This document shows positions 1-10,572 of a stretch of DNA of 64,000 bases, one piece after another. The notes under the pieces are model-generated. The model worked only from the letters and a program-made list of their open reading frames with translations, ran no database searches and was not told where the DNA came from. Source of the stretch: Balaenoptera acutorostrata (Eukaryota > Chordata > Mammalia > Artiodactyla > Balaenopteridae); assembly GCF_949987535.1 (NCBI RefSeq), contig NW_026646030.1, positions 248,001 to 312,000 on the forward strand, read 5' to 3'. The position numbers and the translations under genes are program-made. Within the stretch, counting starts at the first letter, position 1. Every line of letters starts with the position of its first letter.

Positions 1-450
1 CTAGTAGCAGCACGATGAGTGGATTTAGGTACGACGATTCTATGTGAAATAAGTCACACAGAAAAAGACACTTATCATAAGATATCACTTATAGAGGGAA
101 TGTAAAAACCGCTACACTTGAACAGAATTACAAAACAGAACAGAGTCACACGTCCAGAAAACACACTATGGCTGCTGAACGGGAAAGGTGAGGTGGGGTG
201 ATGCATAAAACAAGGGTTTCAAATTAGCTCAGATACCGTTCCATAAACCCAATATGTAATAGACAAGACCTACTCCTTGCTCAGTGAACTGGACTCAACA
301 CCCCCTATTCACCGCACAAGAATATATCTGACTAGTAAGAATCTTCACACCTATGTATTGATATCTCTCTGTAAGTGAGTCAAGGGGGTGTAAAGCGGCA
401 TAAACACAGCCGTGAAAAGCAGCTAAACCCCATTATAAAAATAAATGACT

Positions 451-930
451 TTTCAAAACCCGTGAAACAAAGACAGTGAAAGAGAGAGAAATTCTTACAC
501 AATTCGTTCAGGGGCTGTGATGCAACCTGGATTGACCATATCTAGACCCACAGCTGATTGAGACATAAGGGTGGACACTCTTGGGGCTGAGAGGTTTGGT
601 GAGGTTGCGTGAGCCAACGCAGACCCTTTAAAGTAATACTGCATGGTACCCATCCCATGGGTCCCAAATCTCCAGGTTCAAGGGCATCTTCCTACGTCGA
701 AAACATGCATGAGAAACCCAGAAGATGGTACACCGTGTGATCGGGAAAGGTTTCTAAAACGCACCTCATTTCTCATCTCCTTGTGCTCGGGTTCGCCATT
801 CCAGCCGCTTTACTAGCCATCTCCCTCCTTGGAGAATCAGCACCTTTAACTAAACTCCTGTTCCGTACAGGTTGCAATTTGTCCTGAGGATGAACGGGAA
901 GAGGGGGAACCAATGAGAGACTAGCTCTAC
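451..930. other. Unit segment of unrecognised origin, CpG-containing (representative, unit 1)
   Basis: This ~480-bp part follows the L1-like 3' terminus in every unit. I cannot relate it to L1 or any SINE from memory, and it has no convincing open frame. It contains several CpG sites (for example in 'cctacgtcgaaaac' and 'gctcgggttcgcc') and a short inverted repeat, acccat-ccc-atgggt, at 648-662. It may be strongly diverged L1 ORF2 or sequence captured from the original locus. Confidence 0.5.
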
Positions 931-1079
931 GTGTTGGGACAGGCACAGGTCACTCTATTTTCCCATCAGGAAGAAGAATTAACCACAGGCTTAGCCTGCC
1001 CTCTGGAACCAGAATAGGGCCTGAAGCAATCCTGCGCTTTTGCGGCCAGCTCCCAAAAAAGCGACTGGAAAAATGGAGC

Positions 1080-1265
1080 TCAGGGGCACTGCAATTCACA
1101 AACCTGCAGAGTTATAAATGATAACTCTCGTCCACAAATATATTGAGGGAAGCCAACGAAGAGGATTTGAAAGCAAGGCAGAATTGCAGGAAACAGATTT
1201 CAGGAGGTAGATTCGAATCGCCTTGAAAGCACATGAAAAGCGGCAAAACGTGGACAATGATGCCC
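1080..1265 (+). mobile_element. Probable upstream L1 ORF2 remnant, left flank of the palindrome (representative, unit 1)
   Basis: This stretch can be lined up from memory with the L1 ORF2 region just upstream of the segment that follows the palindrome. The best anchor is 'agcacatgaaaag' at 1228-1240. The order is collinear with the right flank, which implies that the palindrome was inserted into a once continuous L1 fragment. Similarity weakens further upstream and I cannot place the 5' limit. Confidence 0.55.
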
Positions 1266-1337
1266 TTTTCCAAAAAGGGCGTATGCGATTTTTCCAGAAT
1301 ATATTCAGGAAAAAACGCATACGCCCTTTTTGGCCAA
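1266..1337. repeat. Palindrome, unit 1 (4 of 36 pairs mismatched)
   Basis: Left arm differs from the right at four positions: tt for gg near the outer end, and two T-to-A changes ('gcgatttttccagaat'). The right arm is canonical. Confidence 0.93.
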
Positions 1338-2210
1338 CCAAGCAACCTGGAAAGGCAAATCAGCGCTCCAAAGAAGTCTCGCTTCCCAGCGGGCAAAAGG
1401 GCCATGCGGAAAAAAGTCTCCAAAGCAGAAATGCAGGACCGGCCATGGAGAAATGGGAGCCTTGCTACGCTGATGGGCGGGATGTAAATTGCCAACAGCC
1501 ACTCTGGAGAAGTGTACGGTGTGTCCTGAAACATCTAAATCACACAGCTTAGAGAGCATACGGCACTTCCATGAATGGGCGTATAAATTGGGAAAACTAA
1601 AAATCAGCAAGACACAGGCACCCCAAAATTTAGGGCTGTTCTGCTGACAAGAACCCCCACTTCATTACACCTTAAATATCCTAGGAAAGAGAAAAATGGA
1701 TAAAGAAGTTGTGGTCCTCATGTACAATGGAATATCACTCAGCCATGAAATCAATGTCATAAGGCTAGAGGCAGCACGATGAGTGGATTTAGGTATGACG
1801 ATTCTAAGTGAAATAAGTCACACAGAAAAAGACACTTATCATAAGATATCACTTATGGAGGGAATGTAAAAACCGCTACACTTGACCTGAATGACAAAAC
1901 AGAAGAGAGTCACACGTTTAGAAAACACACTATGGCTGCTGAACGGGAAAGGTGAGGTGGGGTGATGCATAAAACAAGGGTTTCAAATTAGCTCAGATAC
2001 CGTTCCATAAACCCAATATGTAATAGACAAGACCTACTCCTTGCTCAGTGAACTGGACTCAACACCCCCTATTCACCGCACAAGAATATATCTGACTAGT
2101 AAGAATCTTCAAACCTATGTATTGATATCTCTCTGTAAGTGAGTCAAGGGGGTGTAAAGCGGCATAAACACAGCCGTGAAAAGCAGCTAAACCCCATTAT
2201 AAAAATAAAT
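1338..2210 (+). mobile_element. L1 3' end (distal ORF2 remnant plus 3' UTR) that makes up much of each unit, shown across the unit 1/2 junction
   Basis: Sequence seen, compared with my memory of cetartiodactyl L1 3' ends. Downstream of the palindrome are L1-like blocks in L1 order: 'gggatgtaaattg' (1479-1491), 'cagccactctggagaa' (1496-1511), 'tggataaagaag' (1697-1708), 'acaatggaatatcactcagc' (1724-1743) and 'gatatcacttat' (1845-1856). The segment ends in a poly-A-signal-like AATAAA at 2204-2209. The ORF2 part has no open frame, so it is a dead fragment in sense orientation. Similarity appears to continue upstream of the palindrome (1228-1240, 'agcacatgaaaag'). The same layout repeats at the unit period. 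In B units AATAAA reads AAGAAA, except in unit 24. The divergence is considerable and exact boundaries need an alignment. Confidence 0.8.
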
Positions 2211-3524
2211 GACTTTTCAAAACCCGTGAAACAAAGACAGTGAAACAGAGAGAAATTCTTACACAATTCGTTCAGGGGCTGTGATGCAACCTGGATTGAC
2301 CATATCTAGACCCACAGCTGATTGAGACATAAGGGTGGACACTCTTGGGGCTGAGAGGTTTGGTGAGGTTCCGTGAGCCAACGCAGACCCTTTAAAGTAA
2401 TACTGCATGATACCCATCCCATGGGTCCCAAATCTCCAGGTTCAAGGGCATCTTCCTACGTCGAAAACATGCATGAGAAACCCAGAAGATGGTACACTGT
2501 GTGATCGGGAAAGGTTTCTAAAACGCACCTCATTTCTCATCTCCTTGTGCTCGGGTTCGCCATTCCAGCCGCTTTACTAGCCATCTCCCTCCTTGGAAAA
2601 TCAGCACCTTTAACCTCCTGTTCCGTACAGGTTGCAATTTGTCCTGAGGATGAACGGGAAGAGGGGGAACCAATGAGAGACTAGCTCTAGGTGTTGGGAC
2701 AGGCACAGGTCACTCTATTTATCCATGAGGAAGAAGATTTAACCACAGGCTTAGCCTGCCCTCTGGAACCAGAATTGGGCCTGAAGCAATCCTGCGCTTT
2801 TGCGGCCAGCTCCCAAAAAAGCGACTTGAAAAATGGAGCTCAGGGGCACTGCAATTCACAAACCTGCAGAGTTATAAATGAGAACTCTCTTCCACAAATA
2901 TATTGAGGGAAGGCAACGAAGAGGCTTTGAAAGCAAGGCAGAATTGCAGGAAACAGATTTCAGGAGGTAGATTCGAAAGGCCTTGAGAGCACATGAAAAG
3001 CGGCAAAACGTGGACAATGATGCCCTTGGCCAAAAAGGGCGTATGCGTTTTTTCCTGAATATATTCAGGAAAAAACGCATACGCCCTTTTTGGCCAACCA
3101 AGCAACCTGGAAAGGCAAATCAGCGCTCCAAAGAAGTCTCGCTTCCCAGCGGGCAAAAGGGCCATGCAGAAAAAAGTGTCCAAACCAGAAATGCAGGACC
3201 GGCCGTGGAGAAATGGGAGCCTTGCTACGCTGATGGGCGGGATGTAAATTGCCAACAGCCACTCTGGAGAAGTGTACGGTGTGTCCTGAAACATCTAAAA
3301 CACACAGCTTAGAGAGCATACGGCACTTCCATGCATGGGCGTATAAATTGGGAAAACTAAAAATCAGCAAGACACAGGCACCCCAAAGTTTAGGGCTGCT
3401 CTGCTGACAAGAACCCCCACTTCATTACACCTTAAATATCCTAGGAAAGAGAAAAATGGATAAAGAAGTTGTGGTCCTCATGTACAATGGAATATCACTC
3501 AGCCATGAAATCAACGTCATAAGG
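1765..3524 (+). repeat. Satellite unit 2 (A, 1760 bp, twin of unit 5)
   Basis: Shares private variants with unit 5, 5288 bp away: 'ctgcatgata', 'tacactgtg', 'gtgaaacagagag' and 'gccttgagagcac'. I saw no difference between the two in a visual comparison. Confidence 0.95.
3026..3097. repeat. Palindrome, unit 2 (perfect, 72 bp)
   Basis: Two 36-nt arms with no spacer, centre between 3061 and 3062 ('gaatatattc'), outer ends ttggcc/ggccaa. This is the reference form for the array. Confidence 0.97.
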
Positions 3525-5288
3525 CTAGAGGCAGCACGATGAGTGGATTTAGGTACGACGATTCTAAGTGAAATAAGTCACACAGAAAAAGACACTTATC
3601 ATAAGATATCACTTATGGAGGGAATGTAAAAACCGCTACACTTGACCTGAATGACAAAACAGAAGAGAGTCACACGTTTAGAAAACACACTATGTCTGCT
3701 GAACGGGAAAGGTGAGGTGGGGTGATGCATAAAACAAGGGTTTCAAATTAGCTCAGATACCGTTCCATAAACCCAATATGTAATAGACAAGACCTACTCC
3801 TTGCTCAGTGAACTGGACTCAACACCCCCTATTCACCGCACAAGAATATATCTGACTAGTAAGAATCTTCACACCTATGTATTGATATCTCTCTGTAAGT
3901 GAGTCAAGGGGGTGTAAAGCGGCATAAACACAGCCGTGAAAAGCAGCTAAACCCCATTATAAAAATAAATGACTTTTCAAAACCCGTGAAACAAAGACAG
4001 TGAAAGAGAGAGAAATTCTTACACAATTCGTTCAGGGGCTGTGATGCAACCTGGATTGACCATATCTAGACCCACAGCTGATTGAGACATAAGGGTGGAC
4101 ACTCTTGGGGCTGAGAGGTTTGGTGAGGTTGCGTGAGCCAACGCAGACCCTTTAAAGTAATACTGCATGGTACCCATCCCATGGGTCCCAAATCTCCAGG
4201 TTCAAGGGCATCTTCCTACGTCGAAAACATGCATGAGAAACCCAGAAGATGGTACACCGTGTGATCGGGAAAGGTTTCTAAAACGCACCTCATTTCTCAT
4301 CTCCTTGTGCTCGGGTTCGCCATTCCAGCCGCTTTACTAGCCATCTCCCTCCTTGGAGAATCAGCACCTTTAACTAAACTCCTGTTCCGTACAGGTTGCA
4401 ATTTGTCCTGAGGATGAACGGGAAGAGGGGGAACCAATGAGAGACTAGCTCTACGTGTTGGGACAGGCACAGGTCACTCTATTTTCCCATCAGGAAGAAG
4501 AATTAACCACAGGCTTAGCCTGCCCTCTGGAACCAGAATAGGGCCTGAAGCAATCCTGCGCTTTTGCGGCCAGCTCCCAAAAAAGCGACTGGAAAAATGG
4601 AGCTCAGGGGCACTGCAATTCACAAACCTGCAGAGTTATAAATGATAACTCTCGTCCACAAATATATTGAGGGAAGCCAACGAAGAGGATTTGAAAGCAA
4701 GGCAGAATTGCAGGAAACAGATTTCAGGAGGTAGATTCGAATCGCCTTGAAAGCACATGAAAAGCGGCAAAACGTGGACAATGATGCCCTTTTCCAAAAA
4801 GGGCGTATGCGATTTTTCCAGAATATATTCAGGAAAAAACGCATACGCCCTTTTTGGCCAACCAAGCAACCTGGAAAGGCAAATCAGCGCTCCAAAGAAG
4901 TCTCGCTTCCCAGCGGGCAAAAGGGCCATGCAGAAAAAAGTGTCCAAACCAGAAATGCAGGACCGGCCGTGGAGAAATGGGAGCCTTGCTACGCTGATGG
5001 GCGGGATGTAAATTGCCAACAGCCACTCTGGAGAAGTGTACGGTGTGTCCTGAAACATCTAAATCACACAGCTTAGAGAGCATACGGCACTTCCATGAAT
5101 GGGCGTATAAATTGGGAAAACTAAAAATCAGCAAGACACAGGCACCCCAAAATTTAGGGCTGTTCTGCTGACAAGAACCCCCACTTCATTACACCTTAAA
5201 TATCCTAGGAAAGAGAAAAATGGATAAAGAAGTTGTGGTCCTCATGTACAATGGAATATCACTCAGCCATGAAATCAATGTCATAAGG
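3525..5288 (+). repeat. Satellite unit 3 (A, 1764 bp)
   Basis: Left end shares 'tatgtctgctg' with unit 6. The right half closely matches units 1 and 4, including the 4-bp insertion and 'ccccaaaatttaggg'. Confidence 0.95.
4790..4861. repeat. Palindrome, unit 3 (4 mismatched pairs)
   Basis: Same left-arm changes as unit 1. Confidence 0.93.
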
Positions 5289-7052
5289 CTAGAGGCAGCA
5301 CGATGAGTGGATTTAGGTATGACGATTCTAAGTGAAATAAGTCACACAGAAAAAGACACTTATCATAAGATATCACTTATGGAGGGAATGTAAAAACCGC
5401 TACACTTGACCTGAATGACAAAACAGAAGAGAGTCACACGTTTAGAAAACACACTATGGCTGCTGAACGGGAAAGGTGAGGTGGGGTGATGCATAAAACA
5501 AGGGTTTCAAATTAGCTCAGATACCGTTCCATAAACCCAATATGTAATAGACAAGACCTACTCCTTGCTCAGTGAACTGGACTCAACACCCCCTATTCAC
5601 CGCACAAGAATATATCTGACTAGTAAGAATCTTCACACCTATGTATTGATATCTCTCTGTAAGTGAGTCAAGGGGGTGTAAAGCGGCATAAACACAGCCG
5701 TGAAAAGCAGCTAAACCCCATTATAAAAATAAATGACTTTTCAAAACCCGTGAAACAAAGACAGTGAAAGAGAGAGAAATTCTTACACAATTCGTTCAGG
5801 GGCTGTGATGCAACCTGGATTGACCATATCTAGACCCACAGCTGATTGAGACATAAGGGTGGACACTCTTGGGGCTGAGAGGTTTGGTGAGGTTGCGTGA
5901 GCCAACGCAGACCCTTTAAAGTAATACTGCATGGTACCCATCCCATGGGTCCCAAATCTCCAGGTTCAAGGGCATCTTCCTACGTCGAAAACATGCATGA
6001 GAAACCCAGAAGATGGTACACCGTGTGATCGGGAAAGGTTTCTAAAACGCACCTCATTTCTCATCTCCTTGTGCTCGGGTTCGCCATTCCAGCCGCTTTA
6101 CTAGCCATCTCCCTCCTTGGAGAATCAGCACCTTTAACTAAACTCCTGTTCCGTACAGGTTGCAATTTGTCCTGAGGATGAACGGGAAGAGGGGGAACCA
6201 ATGAGAGACTAGCTCTACGTGTTGGGACAGGCACAGGTCACTCTATTTTCCCATCAGGAAGAAGAATTAACCACAGGCTTAGCCTGCCCTCTGGAACCAG
6301 AATAGGGCCTGAAGCAATCCTGCGCTTTTGCGGCCAGCTCCCAAAAAAGCGACTGGAAAAATGGAGCTCAGGGGCACTGCAATTCACAAACCTGCAGAGT
6401 TATAAATGATAACTCTCGTCCACAAATATATTGAGGGAAGCCAACGAAGAGGATTTGAAAGCAAGGCAGAATTGCAGGAAACAGATTTCAGGAGGTAGAT
6501 TCGAATCGCCTTGAAAGCACATGAAAAGCGGCAAAACGTGGACAATGATGCCCTTTTCCAAAAAGGGCGTATGCGATTTTTCCAGAATATATTCAGGAAA
6601 AAACGCATACGCCCTTTTTGGCCAACCAAGCAACCTGGAAAGGCAAATCAGCGCTCCAAAGAAGTCTCGCTTCCCAGCGGGCAAAAGGGCCATGCAGAAA
6701 AAAGTGTCCAAACCAGAAATGCAGGACCGGCCGTGGAGAAATGGGAGCCTTGCTACGCTGATGGGCGGGATGTAAATTGCCAACAGCCACTCTGGAGAAG
6801 TGTACGGTGTGTCCTGAAACATCTAAATCACACAGCTTAGAGAGCATACGGCACTTCCATGAATGGGCGTATAAATTGGGAAAACTAAAAATCAGCAAGA
6901 CACAGGCACCCCAAAATTTAGGGCTGTTCTGCTGACAAGAACCCCCACTTCATTACACCTTAAATATCCTAGGAAAGAGAAAAATGGATAAAGAAGTTGT
7001 GGTCCTCATGTACAATGGAATATCACTCAGCCATGAAATCAATGTCATAAGG
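5289..7052 (+). repeat. Satellite unit 4 (A, 1764 bp)
   Basis: Right half nearly identical to unit 3. The left end carries 'aggtatgacg', as in units 2 and 5. Confidence 0.95.
6554..6625. repeat. Palindrome, unit 4 (4 mismatched pairs)
   Basis: Same left-arm changes as units 1 and 3. Confidence 0.93.
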
Positions 7053-8812
7053 CTAGAGGCAGCACGATGAGTGGATTTAGGTATGACGATTCTAAGTGAA
7101 ATAAGTCACACAGAAAAAGACACTTATCATAAGATATCACTTATGGAGGGAATGTAAAAACCGCTACACTTGACCTGAATGACAAAACAGAAGAGAGTCA
7201 CACGTTTAGAAAACACACTATGGCTGCTGAACGGGAAAGGTGAGGTGGGGTGATGCATAAAACAAGGGTTTCAAATTAGCTCAGATACCGTTCCATAAAC
7301 CCAATATGTAATAGACAAGACCTACTCCTTGCTCAGTGAACTGGACTCAACACCCCCTATTCACCGCACAAGAATATATCTGACTAGTAAGAATCTTCAA
7401 ACCTATGTATTGATATCTCTCTGTAAGTGAGTCAAGGGGGTGTAAAGCGGCATAAACACAGCCGTGAAAAGCAGCTAAACCCCATTATAAAAATAAATGA
7501 CTTTTCAAAACCCGTGAAACAAAGACAGTGAAACAGAGAGAAATTCTTACACAATTCGTTCAGGGGCTGTGATGCAACCTGGATTGACCATATCTAGACC
7601 CACAGCTGATTGAGACATAAGGGTGGACACTCTTGGGGCTGAGAGGTTTGGTGAGGTTCCGTGAGCCAACGCAGACCCTTTAAAGTAATACTGCATGATA
7701 CCCATCCCATGGGTCCCAAATCTCCAGGTTCAAGGGCATCTTCCTACGTCGAAAACATGCATGAGAAACCCAGAAGATGGTACACTGTGTGATCGGGAAA
7801 GGTTTCTAAAACGCACCTCATTTCTCATCTCCTTGTGCTCGGGTTCGCCATTCCAGCCGCTTTACTAGCCATCTCCCTCCTTGGAAAATCAGCACCTTTA
7901 ACCTCCTGTTCCGTACAGGTTGCAATTTGTCCTGAGGATGAACGGGAAGAGGGGGAACCAATGAGAGACTAGCTCTAGGTGTTGGGACAGGCACAGGTCA
8001 CTCTATTTATCCATGAGGAAGAAGATTTAACCACAGGCTTAGCCTGCCCTCTGGAACCAGAATTGGGCCTGAAGCAATCCTGCGCTTTTGCGGCCAGCTC
8101 CCAAAAAAGCGACTTGAAAAATGGAGCTCAGGGGCACTGCAATTCACAAACCTGCAGAGTTATAAATGAGAACTCTCTTCCACAAATATATTGAGGGAAG
8201 GCAACGAAGAGGCTTTGAAAGCAAGGCAGAATTGCAGGAAACAGATTTCAGGAGGTAGATTCGAAAGGCCTTGAGAGCACATGAAAAGCGGCAAAACGTG
8301 GACAATGATGCCCTTGGCCAAAAAGGGCGTATGCGTTTTTTCCTGAATATATTCAGGAAAAAACGCATACGCCCTTTTTGGCCAACCAAGCAACCTGGAA
8401 AGGCAAATCAGCGCTCCAAAGAAGTCTCGCTTCCCAGCGGGCAAAAGGGCCATGCAGAAAAAAGTGTCCAAACCAGAAATGCAGGACCGGCCGTGGAGAA
8501 ATGGGAGCCTTGCTACGCTGATGGGCGGGATGTAAATTGCCAACAGCCACTCTGGAGAAGTGTACGGTGTGTCCTGAAACATCTAAAACACACAGCTTAG
8601 AGAGCATACGGCACTTCCATGCATGGGCGTATAAATTGGGAAAACTAAAAATCAGCAAGACACAGGCACCCCAAAGTTTAGGGCTGCTCTGCTGACAAGA
8701 ACCCCCACTTCATTACACCTTAAATATCCTAGGAAAGAGAAAAATGGATAAAGAAGTTGTGGTCCTCATGTACAATGGAATATCACTCAGCCATGAAATC
8801 AACGTCATAAGG
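7053..8812 (+). repeat. Satellite unit 5 (A, 1760 bp, twin of unit 2)
   Basis: Appears identical to unit 2 in a visual comparison and lies 5288 bp downstream of it. Confidence 0.95.
8314..8385. repeat. Palindrome, unit 5 (perfect, 72 bp)
   Basis: Identical to the unit 2 form. Confidence 0.97.
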
Positions 8813-10572
8813 CTAGAGGCAGCACGATGAGTGGATTTAGGTACGACGATTCTAAGTGAAATAAGTCACACAGAAAAAGACACTTATCATAAGATATCAC
8901 TTATGGAGGGAATGTAAAAACCGCTACACTTGACCTGAATGACAAAACAGAAGAGAGTCACACGTTTAGAAAACACACTATGTCTGCTGAACGGGAAAGG
9001 TGAGGTGGGGTGATGCATAAAACAAGGGTTTCAAATTAGCTCAGATACCGTTCCATAAACCCAATATGTAATAGACAAGACCTACTCCTTGCTCAGTGAA
9101 CTGGACTCAACACCCCCTATTCACCGCACAAGAATATATCTGACTAGTAAGAATCTTCAAACCTATGTTTTGATATCTCTCTGTAAGTGAGTCAAGGGGG
9201 TGTAAAGCGGCATAAACACAGCCGTGAAAAGCAGCTAAACCCCATTATAAAAATAAATGACTTTTCAAAACCCGTGAAACAAGGACAGTGAAAGAGAGAG
9301 AAATTCTTACACAATTCGTTCAGGGGCTGTGATGCAACCTGGATTGACCATATCTAGACCCACAGCTGATTGAGACATAAGGGTGGACACTCTTGGGGCT
9401 GAGAGGTTTGGTGAGGTTGGGTGAGCCAACGCAGACCCTTTAAAGTAATACTGCATGGTACCCATCCCATGGGTCCCAAATCTCCAGGTTCAAGGGCATC
9501 TTCCTACGTCGAAAACATGCATGAGAAACCCAGAAGATGGTACACCGTGTGATCGGGAAAGGTTTCTAAAACGCACCTCATTTTTCATCTCCTTGTGCTC
9601 GGGTTCGCCATTCCAGCCGCTTTACTAGCCATCTCCTTCCTTGGAGAATCAGCACCTTTAAGCTCCTGTTCCGTACAGGTTGCAATTTGTCCTGAGGATG
9701 AACGGGAAGAGGGGGAACCAATGAGAGACTAGCTCTAGGTGTTGGGACAGGCACAGGTCATTCTATTTTCCCATCAGGAAGAAGAATTAACCACAGGCTT
9801 AGCCTGCCCTCTGGAACCAGAATAGGGCCTGAAGCAATCCTGTGCTTTTGCGGCCAGCTCCCAAAAAAGCGACTTGAAAAATGGAGCTCAGGGGCACTGC
9901 AATTCACAAACATGCAGAGTTATAAATGATAACTCTCGTCCACAAATATATTGAGGGAAGGCAACGAAGAGGATTTGAAAGCAAGGCAGAATTGCAGGAA
10001 ACAGATTTCAGGAGGTAGATTCGAATCGCCTTGAAAGCACATGAAAAGCGGCAAAACGTGGACAATGATGCCCTTGGCCAAAAAGGGCGTATGCGTTTTT
10101 TCCTGAATATATTCAGGAAAAAACGCATACGCCCTTTTTGGCCAACCAAGCAACCTGGAAAGGCAAATAAGCGCTCCAAAGAAGTCTCGCTTCCCAGCGG
10201 GCAAAAGGGCCATGCGGAGAAAAGTGTCCAAACCAGAAATGCAGGACCGGCCGTGGAGAAATGGGAGCCTTGCTACGCTGATGGGCGGGATGTAAATTGC
10301 CAACAGCCACTCTGGAGAAGTGTACGGTGTTTCTTGAAACGTCTAAAAAACACAGCTTAGAGAGCATACGGCACTTCCACGCATGGGCATATAAATTGGG
10401 AAAACTAAAAATCAGCAAGACACAGGCACCCCAAAGTTTAGGGCTGCTCTGTTGACAAGAACCCCCACTTCATTACACCTTAAATATCCTAGGAAAGAGA
10501 AAAATGGATAAAGAAGTTGTGGTCCTCATGTACAATGGAATATCACTCAGCCATGAAATCAACGTCATAAGG
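8813..10572 (+). repeat. Satellite unit 6 (A, 1760 bp)
   Basis: Begins like unit 3 ('tatgtctgctg') and then acquires private changes such as 'cctatgttttg' and 'catttttcatctcc'. Near its 3' end it reads 'gtttcttgaaacgtc', similar to unit 10. Confidence 0.94.
10074..10145. repeat. Palindrome, unit 6 (perfect, 72 bp)
   Basis: Both arms canonical. Confidence 0.97.

Larger units (their letters stand above)
1..1764 (+). repeat. Satellite unit 1 (A, 1764 bp, mosaic)
   Basis: Carries the 4-bp insertion. Its first ~160 bases resemble B units ('gaattacaaaacagaacag'), while the rest is A-like, so the left end is mosaic. It keeps an L1-like 'agtctcc' just after the palindrome, which most units read as 'agtgtcc'. 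Confidence 0.93.

Noticed and set aside
892..899. CENP-B-box-like 'gaacggga' (also at 177-184)
   Set aside because: Only the end of the 17-bp box matches. The TTCG half and the spaced A of the core motif are missing on both strands, so I see no canonical CENP-B site in the unit.
1208..1222. tRNA T-arm or Pol III B-box resemblance in 'tagattcgaatcgcc'
   Set aside because: No matching A box or cloverleaf around it, and the region lines up with L1; the 8-bp attcgaat is a chance palindrome.
1697..1860. A functional L1 ORF2 end
   Set aside because: The L1-like frame is broken and the fragment lacks upstream ORF2 domains; it is a dead 3' piece in every unit.
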